Assembly (NCBI RefSeq): GCF_001426585.1
Contig: NZ_LMEI01000008.1
Location: 304,708 to 368,707 of the forward strand
Length of the DNA stretch: 64,000 bases
Source of the DNA: Streptomyces sp. Root431
GTDB lineage: Bacteria; Actinomycetota; Actinomycetes; Streptomycetales; Streptomycetaceae
Direction of reading: 5' to 3'
Shown here: positions 18,715 through 27,467 of the stretch, piece after piece
Position numbering within the stretch: position 1 is the first letter of the stretch
How the letters are laid out: every line of letters begins with the position of its first letter
The notes under the pieces: model-generated
What the model saw: only the letters and a program-made list of their open reading frames with translations
The model's database searches: none
Told to the model about the DNA's origin: nothing
Program-made: the position numbers and the translations under genes

Positions 18715-18851
18715 GGCGAATCCTCTTCTGTCGTACGAAGGCGGCGGTCGGCACCACTCCGTGTCCACCCCTGGTCCAGGCCACCATGCCGCCTGTCGGA
18801 GCCGTCGGCATCCGCTGATGGGCCGCCCGGGCGAACGAGCCCTGGGAGGCG

Positions 18852-18874
18852 TTGTCAGACCCCACCCGTAAGGT
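18852..18874 (+). promoter_or_regulatory. PafBC/RecA-NDp-like promoter of the SNF2/SWIM operon (weaker match)
   Basis: TTGTCAGAC (18852-18860), eight bases, TAAGGT (18869-18874). The spacing is identical to the uvrB, ogt and uvrC elements; the last two bases of the nonamer differ from TTGTCRGTG. The expected start near 18881 leaves about 65 bases before the GTG. Confidence 0.5.
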
Positions 18875-18945
18875 CGGAGTTCCAGTAGGAGAACCGCGCG
18901 GAGATCCCGTCGGAATCCGCCGCACAGCGGGAGGAGAGCAGAGCC

Positions 18946-21840
18946 GTGACGCACACCTGGACCACCGGCGCCGCCGTCTTCCTCCCGGCCGCCCTCCCGC
19001 GCGAGGGCCGCGTGGCCTTCTGGGCCCCCGACGGGGGTGCCCTTCCCGAGGTCCCCGCGCCCGACGGCGGCCCCGAGTCGACCGACGCGGGTCCGGCCGT
19101 GCCCGACGGCCCGGAGCAAGTCGAGCTGACCGTCGTCCGGCGGCACGGCAGCGGGGCCCGCACCCGGGTCGTGCCCGCCGTCACCCTCCCCGTCGCCGCC
19201 GCCCTGCCCCACCTCGTCGCGGCCCGCCACCACCCGGCCGCCCACCCCGCCACCGCCTGCTGGGGAGCCGCCGCCCTCCACGCCCTCCAGCTGATCGCCC
19301 GAGGCAGGCTGCTGCCCGGGCTCACCGCCGACGACCTGGACGCCTGGCGGGCCGGCCCGCTGGACGCCGACGACATCGCCCACCTGCGGGCCGTCGCCGC
19401 GGCCATGCCGTACGAGGCGCACGCCGTGCCCGTCCCCGGACCCGGCCCCCTGCGGCTGCCCGAGCCCGAGGCGCTCGTGCGCGCCTTCCTCGACGCGGTC
19501 GCCGACACCCTGCCGCGGACCCCGGCCGCCGCCCACGCGGTCGGGGCGCCGTTCGCGGCCCGCGCGCCGCAGCACCTGCCCCGCGCGCGTGCCTGGGCCG
19601 CGGAGGCCGCCGCCGGGATGGACGCGGGCGTACGGGTCTCGCTCCGCCTCGACCTGTCCGGGTACGAGCTCTTCGACATCGCCGACACCGCCGACGGAGA
19701 GGAGGGCGGTGCCGAGCGCCAGGCCGCCGCCGCGATCCTCCAGATCCACAGCCTCGCCGACCCGACCCTCGTCATCGACGCCCTGGGCCTGTGGGCGGGG
19801 GAAGGCGAGCACTTCGGGCCGCGCGCCCGGATCGACGCGGTCCTCGCCCTGCGCCGGGCCGCCCGCGTCTGGCCCCCGCTGGCCCGGCTCCTGGAGCGGG
19901 ACGTGCCCGACGTCCTCGCCGTCACCGAGGACGAGCTGTACGAACTGCTCGGCCCCGCGGCGGCCCGGCTCGCCGACGCCGGGGTCGCCGTCCACTGGCC
20001 GCGCGAGCTCGCCCGCTCGCTGAGCGCCTCCGCCGTCGTCCGCCCCGCCCTCGCCGCGCCCGGCTCCGCGACCGACGGCACGGCCTTCTTCGACAGCGAG
20101 GAGCTCCTGCGGTTCAACTGGCAGCTGGCCCTCGACGGCGATCCCCTCACCGAGCGCGAGATGGACCTCCTCGCCGAGGCCCACCGGCCCGTCGTGCGCC
20201 TCCGTGACCAGTGGGTCGTCATCGACCCCGACCTCGTCCGCAAGGCCCGCAAGCGCGAACTGGGCCTGCTGGAGCCCGTCGACGCGCTCGCCGTCGCCCT
20301 CACCGGCACCGCGGAGGTCGACGGCGAGACCGTCCCCGCCGTCCCCGTCGGGGCGCTCGCCACGCTCAGGGACCGGCTCATGGCCGGCCCCGAGGCCGTA
20401 CAGGCCCCGCCCGGCCTGACCGCCATCCTCCGCGACTACCAGCTCCGCGGCCTGGCCTGGCTGGACCTGATGACCTCGCTCGGCCTCGGCGGCTGCCTCG
20501 CCGACGACATGGGCCTCGGCAAGACCGTCACGCTCATCGCCCTCCACCTGCGTCGAGCCCGCCGCGCCCCCACCCTCGTCGTCTGCCCGGCTTCCCTCCT
20601 CGGCAACTGGCAGCGGGAGATCGAGAAGTTCGCGCCCGGCACGCCGGTGTGCCGCTTCCACGGCACCGACCGCGACCTCGACGGGATGGAGGGCGGCTTC
20701 GTCCTCACCACCTACGGCACCCTGCGCACCAGCGCCGCCCAACTCGCCGCGCGGGACTGGGGCATGGTCGTCGCCGACGAGGCGCAGCACGTCAAGAACC
20801 CGTTCTCCGCGACCGCGAGGGCGCTCCGCGAGATTCCCGCACCCGCCCGGGTCGCCCTCACCGGCACCCCCGTGGAGAACAACCTCTCCGAGCTGTGGGC
20901 GCTCCTCGACTGGACCACCCCCGGGCTCCTCGGACCGCTCAAGGCCTTCCGCGCGCGCCACGCCCGGGCTGTGGAGAACAACGAGGAGATCGAGCACGCG
21001 GAGGCCGTCGAGCGGCTCGCCCGGCTCGTACGGCCCTTCCTGCTGCGCCGCCGCAAGTCCGACCCCGGGATCGTCCCCGAACTGCCGCCCAAGACCGAGT
21101 CCGACCATCCCGTGGCCCTCACTCGGGAACAGGCCTCGCTCTACGAGGCCGTGGTCCGCGAGACCATGGCGCAGATCGAGGCCGCCGAGGGCATGGCCCG
21201 CCGCGGGCTCGTCATGAAGCTGCTGACCTCCCTCAAGCAGATCTGCAACCACCCCGCGCAGTACCTCAAGGAGGAGGCCCCGCGCGGCAGCGGCACCGCC
21301 CGGCTCGCGGGCCGCTCCGGCAAGCTCGCCCTGCTCGACGAGCTCCTCGACACGATCCTCGCCGAGGACGGGTCCGTGCTCGTCTTCACCCAGTACGTGT
21401 CGATGGCCAGGCTCCTCGCCGACCACCTGGCCGCGCGCGGCATCCAGGCCCAACTGCTCCACGGCGGCACCCCGGTGGCCGAGCGCGAGCGGATGGTCGA
21501 CCGCTTCCAGGCCGGCGAGATCCCCGTCTTCCTGCTCTCCCTCAAGGCCGCGGGCACCGGCCTCAACCTCACCAGGGCAGGGCACGTCGTGCACTACGAC
21601 CGCTGGTGGAACCCGGCGGTCGAGGAACAGGCCACCGACCGGGCCTACCGGATCGGACAGACCCAGCCGGTGCAGGTCCACCGGCTCGTGGCCGAGGGCA
21701 CGGTCGAGGACCGTATCGCCGAGATGCTGCGCGCCAAGCGGGCCCTGGCCGACGCCGTCCTCGGCTCGGGCGAGGCCGCCCTGACCGAACTGACCGACCG
21801 CGAGCTGGCCGACCTGGTGTCCCTGAGGAGGCAGGCGTGA
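18946..21840 (+). CDS. SNF2-family DEAD/DEAH-box helicase
   Basis: 964 residues. The N-terminal half (about 1-470) is the SNF2-associated region found in bacterial HepA/Z-type proteins. The ATPase core follows: DDMGLGKT (Walker A), DEAQHVKN (Walker B, DEAQ), LTGTPVENN (motif III) and the C-terminal helicase motifs HGGTPVAERERMVDRF, SLKAAGTGLNLT and RAYRIGQTQPVQVHRL. Such proteins translocate on double-stranded DNA and remodel protein-DNA complexes, often during repair or transcription. It is translationally coupled to the SWIM gene by a GTGA overlap, a standing bacterial pairing. A damage-type promoter element lies upstream. Confidence 0.93.
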   Translation: MTHTWTTGAAVFLPAALPREGRVAFWAPDGGALPEVPAPDGGPESTDAGPAVPDGPEQVELTVVRRHGSGARTRVVPAVTLPVAAALPHLVAARHHPAAHPATACWGAAALHALQLIARGRLLPGLTADDLDAWRAGPLDADDIAHLRAVAAAMPYEAHAVPVPGPGPLRLPEPEALVRAFLDAVADTLPRTPAAAHAVGAPFAARAPQHLPRARAWAAEAAAGMDAGVRVSLRLDLSGYELFDIADTADGEEGGAERQAAAAILQIHSLADPTLVIDALGLWAGEGEHFGPRARIDAVLALRRAARVWPPLARLLERDVPDVLAVTEDELYELLGPAAARLADAGVAVHWPRELARSLSASAVVRPALAAPGSATDGTAFFDSEELLRFNWQLALDGDPLTEREMDLLAEAHRPVVRLRDQWVVIDPDLVRKARKRELGLLEPVDALAVALTGTAEVDGETVPAVPVGALATLRDRLMAGPEAVQAPPGLTAILRDYQLRGLAWLDLMTSLGLGGCLADDMGLGKTVTLIALHLRRARRAPTLVVCPASLLGNWQREIEKFAPGTPVCRFHGTDRDLDGMEGGFVLTTYGTLRTSAAQLAARDWGMVVADEAQHVKNPFSATARALREIPAPARVALTGTPVENNLSELWALLDWTTPGLLGPLKAFRARHARAVENNEEIEHAEAVERLARLVRPFLLRRRKSDPGIVPELPPKTESDHPVALTREQASLYEAVVRETMAQIEAAEGMARRGLVMKLLTSLKQICNHPAQYLKEEAPRGSGTARLAGRSGKLALLDELLDTILAEDGSVLVFTQYVSMARLLADHLAARGIQAQLLHGGTPVAERERMVDRFQAGEIPVFLLSLKAAGTGLNLTRAGHVVHYDRWWNPAVEEQATDRAYRIGQTQPVQVHRLVAEGTVEDRIAEMLRAKRALADAVLGSGEAALTELTDRELADLVSLRRQA

Positions 21841-23111
21841 ACCATCCGCGCTCCGCCCGCGGGGCCGTGCCCCGCCACGACGACCGCCGCCGCAGCTTCC
21901 CGCAGGTCGCGCCCCGCGAGGCGCCCGACGGGCGGTTCGCCGCCACCTGGTGGGGCAACGCCTGGGTCGAGGCCCTGGAGGACACCGCCCTCGACCCGGC
22001 GCGCCTCGCGCGCGGAAAGGCGTACGCCGGGCGCGGCCACGTCGACGCGATCACCGTCACCCCCGGCCGGGTCGTCGCCTACGTCCACGGCAGCCGCCCC
22101 CGCCCGTACCGCACCGAGATCAGGATGCGGACCCTCGGCGACGACGGCTGGGAGCGGTTCCTCGACGAGGCCACCGCCCGCCCCGACCACATCGCCGCCC
22201 TCCTCGACAAGGACGTGCCGCACGCCCTGGAGGCCGTCACCGGCCTGCTGCCCGCACCGGGCGACCTCGTCCCCGACTGCTCCTGCCCGGACGACGGTTA
22301 CCCCTGCAAGCACGCCGCCGCCCTCTGCTACCAGGCGGCGAGGCTGCTCGACGAGGACCCGTTCGTCCTCTTCCTGATGCGCGGCCGCGGCGAGCAGGAG
22401 CTCCTCGCCGAGCTCACCCGGCGCAACGCGGCCCGGTCCGCCGCCGAGACCACCGCCGCCGCGCCGCCGATGCCCACGGTTCCCGCCCGCGCCGCGCTCG
22501 ACGCGACGACCTCCGGGGCGTGGCTTCCGCCGCTGCCTCCGCCGCTGCCGCTCCCCGACCGGCCGGGCCGTCCGGCCGTCTTCCCGCCCGACCCCGAGGC
22601 CCCGGATCCGCTCTCCCTCGACCTCCTCGCGAGCGAGGCCGCCGTCCGCGCCCACACCTTCCTCGCCACCGGACACGACCCCGTGGCCGCGCTCACGCCC
22701 TGGCAGGACGCGGTCCGGCTGGCCGCCGCGCACCCCGGTTCGGGGCTTACCGCCTCGACCCGCGCGCTCTACCGGGACCTGGCCTACGCGCTGGACCGCA
22801 CGCCCACGGACCTCGCCCGGGCCGTCGCCGCCTGGCGGCAGGGCGGCGCCGCCGGTCTCGCCGTCCTGGAGGAGCCCTGGGACCCGCCCGCGGGCCCCTT
22901 CGACCGGGCCCGACCCGCGCTGCTCGCCGCCGACTTCCCCGCCTTCCGGCCCTGGCGCAACCGGCTCTCGACGGAGTCCCTCCAGCTCAGACTGGGCCGG
23001 GACGGCCTCTGGTACGGCTACGAGTCGGACGGGGGCCGCGAGGACTGGTGGCCGCGCGGCGAACCCGACACCGACCCGGTCGGCGCCCTCACCGATCTGC
23101 TGGGCGGGTGA
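21837..23111 (+). CDS. SWIM zinc-finger protein
   Basis: 424 residues. The SWIM motif CxCx(n)CxH is seen as CSCPDDGYPCKHAAAL, near residues 146-161, and should bind zinc and then DNA or protein. The N-terminal part (WWGNAWVEALE, ARGKAYAGRGHVDAI) is the family's conserved region; the C-terminal half is Pro/Ala-rich with helical repeats. Its GTG overlaps the helicase stop by four bases, so the two are made together and probably form one complex. The ending DTDPVGALTDLLGG is unbroken. Confidence 0.9.
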   Translation: MNHPRSARGAVPRHDDRRRSFPQVAPREAPDGRFAATWWGNAWVEALEDTALDPARLARGKAYAGRGHVDAITVTPGRVVAYVHGSRPRPYRTEIRMRTLGDDGWERFLDEATARPDHIAALLDKDVPHALEAVTGLLPAPGDLVPDCSCPDDGYPCKHAAALCYQAARLLDEDPFVLFLMRGRGEQELLAELTRRNAARSAAETTAAAPPMPTVPARAALDATTSGAWLPPLPPPLPLPDRPGRPAVFPPDPEAPDPLSLDLLASEAAVRAHTFLATGHDPVAALTPWQDAVRLAAAHPGSGLTASTRALYRDLAYALDRTPTDLARAVAAWRQGGAAGLAVLEEPWDPPAGPFDRARPALLAADFPAFRPWRNRLSTESLQLRLGRDGLWYGYESDGGREDWWPRGEPDTDPVGALTDLLGG

Positions 23112-23258
23112 CGGGGAGTGACCACGACACTCGAACGGCACCCAGGCACCCCACTCGAAGGAGTGAATCACGCCAACGGCCGGATCCGGCACGCACGTTT
23201 GTCGCGTTGATTCCGGTACGGGCACTTGCCCGTGTACACCTCCGGAAGGCAGGAAGCC

Positions 23259-24071
23259 ATGAGGCAGATTCGCCGAAGTGGTCTGGCCACACTGATGGTC
23301 ACGGGTGGAGCGCTCGCGCTCTCGGCGGGCGCCGCACACGCCGATGCCGGTGCCCAGGGCGCCGCGGTCGGTTCGCCGGGAGTGATCTCCGGCAACACGG
23401 TCCAGCTGCCCGTCCACGTGCCGGTCAACGTCTGTGGCAACACGGTCAACGTCGTCGGACTGCTCAACCCGGCGGCCGGCAACAGCTGTGCCAACAAGTC
23501 GGCCGCGCCCGAGCCCGGCGGCTACGGCGAGGAGGACGGCGGCGGCCGATCGCACAAGGACCTGCCCGGCACCCCGCGCGGCGGCGAGCAGGGCGGCTCC
23601 CACGGAGGCGGCTCCTCCGACGGCGGATCCGCCAACGGCGGTGGCGCCACGGCCGAGTCGCACACCCAGGGTTCCCCCGGCATCCTCTCCGGCAACGGCA
23701 TCCAGCTGCCGATCGACCTCCCCGTGAACGTCAGCGGGAACTCGGTCAACGTCGTCGGCATCGGCAACCCGGCCATCGGCAACACCGCGGTCAACGGCCC
23801 CGGCAAGCCCGCGCAGCCGATCGAGAAGCCGACGCCGCGTCCGCAGACCCCCGTCAAGAACGTGCCGGTTCCGCGCGCCGAGGAGACCGTGAAGCCCGCC
23901 CCCGCGCCCGTGCCCGCCCCGGCCCACGCGCCGCAGAGCGAGTCCGAGTCGGTAGCGCTGGCCTCCACGGGTTCGGAGACCGTCGGTTACGCCGCCGCGG
24001 GGAGCGCCGCGCTGCTGCTCGGCGGTGCCCTGATGTACCGCCGCGCCCGCCGCACCGGAGACCAGGCCTGA
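23259..24071 (+). CDS. Long chaplin with LAXTG sortase signal
   Basis: 270 residues. Long chaplins (ChpA-C type) are secreted, anchored to peptidoglycan by sortase, and help assemble the amyloid-like hydrophobic coat of aerial hyphae. A signal peptide (about 1-29, ending AHADA) is followed by chaplin domain 1 (GSPGVISGNTVQLPV through GNSC, with both conserved Cys). A Gly/Ser-rich spacer, chaplin domain 2 (GSPGILSGNGIQLPI through GNTAVNGPG), a Pro-rich wall-spanning stretch, LASTG, a hydrophobic helix and a basic tail follow. Domain 2 has Ser and Ala where Cys is expected. The ATG at 23259 is chosen for the AGGAAG just before it and for the resulting signal peptide. Confidence 0.93.
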   Translation: MRQIRRSGLATLMVTGGALALSAGAAHADAGAQGAAVGSPGVISGNTVQLPVHVPVNVCGNTVNVVGLLNPAAGNSCANKSAAPEPGGYGEEDGGGRSHKDLPGTPRGGEQGGSHGGGSSDGGSANGGGATAESHTQGSPGILSGNGIQLPIDLPVNVSGNSVNVVGIGNPAIGNTAVNGPGKPAQPIEKPTPRPQTPVKNVPVPRAEETVKPAPAPVPAPAHAPQSESESVALASTGSETVGYAAAGSAALLLGGALMYRRARRTGDQA

Positions 24072-24137
24072 CGGTCTCCTCCTCCCGCCGGGGACCGGGC
24101 CCGAGGGGCTTCCCCTCGCGCCCCGACCGCCCCGACC

Positions 24138-24170
24138 GACGCGGCTGACCCCCGAGCCGTCAGCCGCGTC
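24138..24170. terminator. Bidirectional hairpin between the chaplin and DUF2293 genes
   Basis: A perfect 12-bp stem: GACGCGGCTGAC (24138-24149) pairs with GTCAGCCGCGTC (24159-24170). It sits between two convergent stops and can serve both. Confidence 0.8.
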
Positions 24171-24182
24171 CACCGGTCGTGT

Positions 24183-24863
24183 CTATCGGCCGCGCCGCTC
24201 CTCGGCGCCGTGGCGCCAGGCCCGGAGCACCGTCTCGATGGCGGGAGCGACCCTCGTCCGGGCCTGGTGCCGGGGAACCCCCAGCATCAGCAGGCTGTCG
24301 TACGGCGTGTCGACATGCCGTACGGAGGCTCGTACGGCGGCGGTGACGGCGCCCCGGTCGAGGGACCGGCCCGCGGCCGTGCGCCCCACGCGCCCGCTGC
24401 CCTTCGCCGACGCGTGCTCGGAGATCTCCGTGGCCCGGTCGGCCGGGCAGGACGGGAACAGACGGAGGATCTCGGCCCGCAGGGTCGCGGTGATCTCGGC
24501 GTCGAGCGTCGCGCGCCGCGCCGCGTCCCGGGCCCGTCGCCTGGCCCGCGCCTCCGCGTCCGCCAGGCAGGCCGCCTCCGCCCGGAGCAGCGCCGCCTCC
24601 TCGACGAGCAGGCCCTGGCGTTCGTACCGCGTACGGCGCCGGTTGTGCCGTACCACCACGGCCCAGAGGGTGCTGCTCTCCCTGGCGCGCCGGGTGAGCG
24701 CGGTGTCCCCCCGGCGCAGGAACACCAGGTGTCCGAGATCGGCGCAGTCCAGACAGACCGGCGCGTTGTACTCGACGATCATCCGCTCCAGCGGCCCCTG
24801 GTGGCACTCCGAGCAGCGGCGACGCTTGAGCGGTTCGACGACGACGGGTGCGACGAGGTCCAT
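24183..24863 (-). CDS. DUF2293-domain protein
   Basis: 226 residues. The N-terminal third has two Cys pairs, CSECH and CLDC, spaced like a zinc ribbon. The middle is very rich in Arg and Ala, probably a long helix, and the C-terminal DUF2293 region contains ILRLFPSCPADRATEISEHA and the HVDTPYDSLLM segment. No enzymatic residue is recognisable. A nucleic-acid-binding role is suggested by the basic helix and zinc ribbon but not proven. The ATG follows GGAGGACCGGCC. It is the downstream partner of the small anchored protein gene (25-bp gap). Confidence 0.8.
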   Translation of the reverse strand: MDLVAPVVVEPLKRRRCSECHQGPLERMIVEYNAPVCLDCADLGHLVFLRRGDTALTRRARESSTLWAVVVRHNRRRTRYERQGLLVEEAALLRAEAACLADAEARARRRARDAARRATLDAEITATLRAEILRLFPSCPADRATEISEHASAKGSGRVGRTAAGRSLDRGAVTAAVRASVRHVDTPYDSLLMLGVPRHQARTRVAPAIETVLRAWRHGAEERRGR

Positions 24864-24888
24864 GGCCGGTCCTCCCTCGGGTCGTTCC

Positions 24889-25347
24889 TCAGCGGACGCC
24901 GGGCGCGGCCGCGGCGATGAACGTGGCGAGCGCTTCCTTCGCCTGCTCCGAGCGGCGGGCCCGGTCCGCCTCGTCGACCGCCTCGTGCATGCAATGGGAA
25001 TCCACGAAGGCCGCCTCGGCCAACCGGCGGACCTCCGGGTCGTCGCACACCAACTGGACGCGGAAGAGGGCCTGTCGGGCGGCGGTGCGCTGCCGGTAGG
25101 AGGCGTGGCGGGACTCCTCGGCCTCCTCCGAGCCGGGGCGCTGGAGAGCCCGGAACCAGCGGTCGTTCTGGCTGTGCCGGTAGTCGACGACCGCGCCGGC
25201 GAAGGCGCTGTAGGTGGCGATCCGTTCCTGCCGGAGCTGTTCGGTGCGGGCGAGAGCGGCCGTGCGCTCGGAGGCCCGCCCCTGGAACCAGTGTGTGAAG
25301 ACGGCACCCAACAGGGTTCCCGCCACGGCTATCAGCGCCGCATCCAT
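24889..25347 (-). CDS. Small membrane-anchored protein of unknown function
   Basis: 152 residues. One N-terminal hydrophobic helix (about 3-18) is followed by a mostly charged, helical cytoplasmic domain rich in Arg, Glu and Ala with the segment RIATYSAFAGAVVDYRHSQNDRW. Similar single-helix proteins are common in Streptomyces and have no assigned role. The ATG at 25347 is preferred to one six codons upstream because GGGAGGG lies nine bases before it. It precedes the DUF2293 gene on the same strand. Confidence 0.7.
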   Translation of the reverse strand: MDAALIAVAGTLLGAVFTHWFQGRASERTAALARTEQLRQERIATYSAFAGAVVDYRHSQNDRWFRALQRPGSEEAEESRHASYRQRTAARQALFRVQLVCDDPEVRRLAEAAFVDSHCMHEAVDEADRARRSEQAKEALATFIAAAAPGVR

Positions 25348-25414
25348 GACCCGCCGCCCTCCCATCCCCTCGGTGTTCAGACCCGTAGATCATGACAGCC
25401 GAGGGGTCGGGACG

Positions 25415-26626
25415 TCACTGCCGGTAGCTGCTCAGGAAGCGGCCGATGCGGCTGATGGCGGCGTCGAGGTCGTCGGCGTACGGCAGGGTCAGGATGCGGA
25501 AGTGGTCCGGGCGCGGCCAGTTGAAGCCCGTTCCCTGGACGACCTGGATCTTCTCCCGCAGCAGCAGGTCGAGGACGAACTTCTCGTCGTCGTGGATCTT
25601 GTGCACGGCGGGGTCGAGGCGCGGGAAGGCGTACAGCGCGCCCTTGGGCTTCACGCAGGAGACGCCGGGGATCTCGTTGAGCTTCTCCCAGGCCCGGTCG
25701 CGCTGTTCGCGCAGCCGACCGCCGGGGGCGGTGAGCTCGTGGATCGACTGCCGGCCGCCGAGCGCGGCCTGGATGGCGTACTGGGCGGGGGCGTTGGGGC
25801 AGAGCCGCATGGAGGCCAGCATGGTGAGGCCCTCCAGATAGCTCCTGGCGTGCTGCCGCGGCCCGCTGACGACCAGCCAGCCGGAGCGGAAGCCCGCGAC
25901 CCGGTACGTCTTGGAGAGGCCGCCGAAGGTGAGGACGACCAGGTCGGGGGCGAGGGAGGCGGCCGGGTAGTGGACGGCCTCGTCGTAGACGATCTGGTCG
26001 TAGATCTCGTCGGCGAAGACCATCAGGCCGTGGCGGCGGGCCAGGTCGAGGATGCCCTCGACGATCTCCTTCGGATAGACCGCCCCGGTGGGGTTGTTGG
26101 GGTTGATGATGACGACGGCCCGGGTCCGGTCGGTGATCTTCGCCGCCATGTCGTCGAGGTCCGGGTACCAGTCGGCCGACTCGTCGCAGAGGTAGTGCAC
26201 CGCCTTGCCGCCGGCGAGGGTGGTGACCGCCGTCCAGAGCGGGAAGTCGGGGGCGGGGATGAGGACTTCGTCGCCGTCCTCCAGGAGCGCCTGGACGGCC
26301 ATGGAGACCAGTTCCGAGACACCGTTGCCGAGGAAGACGTCGTCGACGTCGACCTCGGCCAGGCCCATGGCCTGGTAGCGCTGGGCGACGGCGCGGCGGG
26401 CCGAGAGGATGCCGCGCGAGTCCGTGTAGCCGTGGGCCTTGGGGAGCATCCGGATCATGTCCTGGACGATCTCCTCGGGCGCCTCGAACCCGAAGAGCGC
26501 GGGGTTGCCGGTGTTGAGGCGCAGGACGCTGTGGCCCGCCTCCTCCAGCGCGTTGGCGTGCTCGATCACCGGGCCGCGGATCTCGTAGCAGACCTCGCTC
26601 AGCTTGCTCGACTGCCGGAACTCCAT
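25415..26626 (-). CDS. PLP-dependent aminotransferase, AlaA-like class I
   Basis: 403 residues. The fold-type I aspartate aminotransferase signature is complete: NGVSELVSMAVQALL near 100, the cofactor Asn in NPNNPTG near 178, the Asp/Tyr pair in FADEIYDQIVYD near 210, the Schiff-base Lys in TFGGLSKTYRVAGFRSGW near 240, and the substrate-carboxylate Arg in HFRILTLP near 380. The close resemblance to E. coli AlaA (MEFRQSSKL, NTGNPALFGFEAP) suggests glutamate-pyruvate transamination. GGGGAGG lies six bases before the ATG. It diverges from an HxlR regulator gene; a paired palindrome lies between them. Confidence 0.92.
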   Translation of the reverse strand: MEFRQSSKLSEVCYEIRGPVIEHANALEEAGHSVLRLNTGNPALFGFEAPEEIVQDMIRMLPKAHGYTDSRGILSARRAVAQRYQAMGLAEVDVDDVFLGNGVSELVSMAVQALLEDGDEVLIPAPDFPLWTAVTTLAGGKAVHYLCDESADWYPDLDDMAAKITDRTRAVVIINPNNPTGAVYPKEIVEGILDLARRHGLMVFADEIYDQIVYDEAVHYPAASLAPDLVVLTFGGLSKTYRVAGFRSGWLVVSGPRQHARSYLEGLTMLASMRLCPNAPAQYAIQAALGGRQSIHELTAPGGRLREQRDRAWEKLNEIPGVSCVKPKGALYAFPRLDPAVHKIHDDEKFVLDLLLREKIQVVQGTGFNWPRPDHFRILTLPYADDLDAAISRIGRFLSSYRQ

Positions 26627-26661
26627 GTCCGACCTCCCCAGGTCCCCGGAATCAGTGATGC

Positions 26662-26695
26662 TTGGTTTTACCAAGTTCGAGCTTGGAAAGTCCAA
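26662..26695. promoter_or_regulatory. Double TTGG-N5-CCAA operator
   Basis: Two copies of TTGG-N5-CCAA occupy 26662-26674 and 26683-26695, centred 21 bp apart, that is two helical turns. The second overlaps the -35 of the HxlR promoter. The first sits upstream of the aminotransferase ribosome binding site. HxlR proteins bind as dimers to inverted repeats, so autoregulation is likely (inference). Confidence 0.65.
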
Positions 26696-26710
26696 CAACA
26701 TGTCTAGACT
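26682..26710 (+). promoter_or_regulatory. Promoter of the HxlR gene, leaderless
   Basis: CTTGGA (26682-26687), 17 bp, TAGACT (26705-26710). The start codon ATG at 26718 lies seven bases after the -10, so transcription should begin at or next to it. Confidence 0.65.
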
Positions 26711-26717
26711 GCGTCGC

Positions 26718-27368
26718 ATGCCACGTCAGCCACGCCGCCGCAGCTACGACCAGCACTGCGCCGCAGCGCGCGCCCTCGACCTCGTCGGCGACCGCTGGAC
26801 CCTGCTCGTCGTCCGCGAACTCCTCGCCGGTCCGCGCCGCTACACCGACCTCCACGCCGACCTGCCCGGCGTCAGCACGGACGTGCTCGCGGGCCGTCTC
26901 AAGGACATGGAGAGCGCCGGACTCGTCACCCGCCGCCGGCTGCCGCCGCCCGCCTCGGCGTCCGTCTACGAACTCACCCCGCGCGGCCGGGACCTGCTGC
27001 CGGTCCTGCGCTCGCTCGCCGCCTGGGGGGCGCCCGACCTGGGCGAACCGCGGCCGACCGACGCCGTCCGCGCGCACTGGTACGCGATCCCGCTCCTCGG
27101 GCCGCTCGCCGAGCTGGGCGCGGGGGTCGTCCAGGTGACCCTGGACGAGGGGGAGTTCCACGTGCGGATCGGCGACGACGGGAGCGTGGAGTACGGGGAC
27201 GGGGTGTACGAGGGCGGCCGGTTGAGCGGAGGGGCCGGTGATGCTCCCGATGTCCGGCTGCGGACCGACGCGGCGACCTGTCGGGCCCTCGCGGAAGGGG
27301 AGTCGACGCTCGCCGGGGCGATCGAAGCGGGGCGCGTCACCCTCGAACGGACCGCCCGCATTCCTTGA
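26718..27368 (+). CDS. HxlR-family winged-helix regulator
   Basis: 216 residues. The N-terminal winged helix shows the family signature SYDQHCAAARALDLVGDRWT, LLVVRELLAGPRRYTDL, and the recognition helix VLAGRLKDMESAGLVTRR. The C-terminal hundred residues resemble a sterol-carrier-like (SCP2-type) sensing domain, seen in longer HxlR proteins; the ligand is unknown. The ATG at 26718 is chosen because the promoter -10 ends seven bases before it, so the message should be leaderless; an in-frame ATG at 26700 would lie inside the promoter. It diverges from the aminotransferase gene and probably represses itself, perhaps the neighbour too. Confidence 0.88.
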   Translation: MPRQPRRRSYDQHCAAARALDLVGDRWTLLVVRELLAGPRRYTDLHADLPGVSTDVLAGRLKDMESAGLVTRRRLPPPASASVYELTPRGRDLLPVLRSLAAWGAPDLGEPRPTDAVRAHWYAIPLLGPLAELGAGVVQVTLDEGEFHVRIGDDGSVEYGDGVYEGGRLSGGAGDAPDVRLRTDAATCRALAEGESTLAGAIEAGRVTLERTARIP

Positions 27369-27467
27369 TCGAATTCCTGCCCGAGAGCTCCTGCTTCCGG
27401 ATAGCGTGTGGCCGTTTCGGCGGCCGTCGAACGCACGGCCGCTCCGCGGAATCGGAGAGGAATCGTC

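Noticed and set aside
23112..23258. TTGTCGCGT at about 23201 as a damage-type promoter for the chaplin gene
   Set aside because: The nonamer differs from the consensus at the ends and the -10 position is not TAnnnT.
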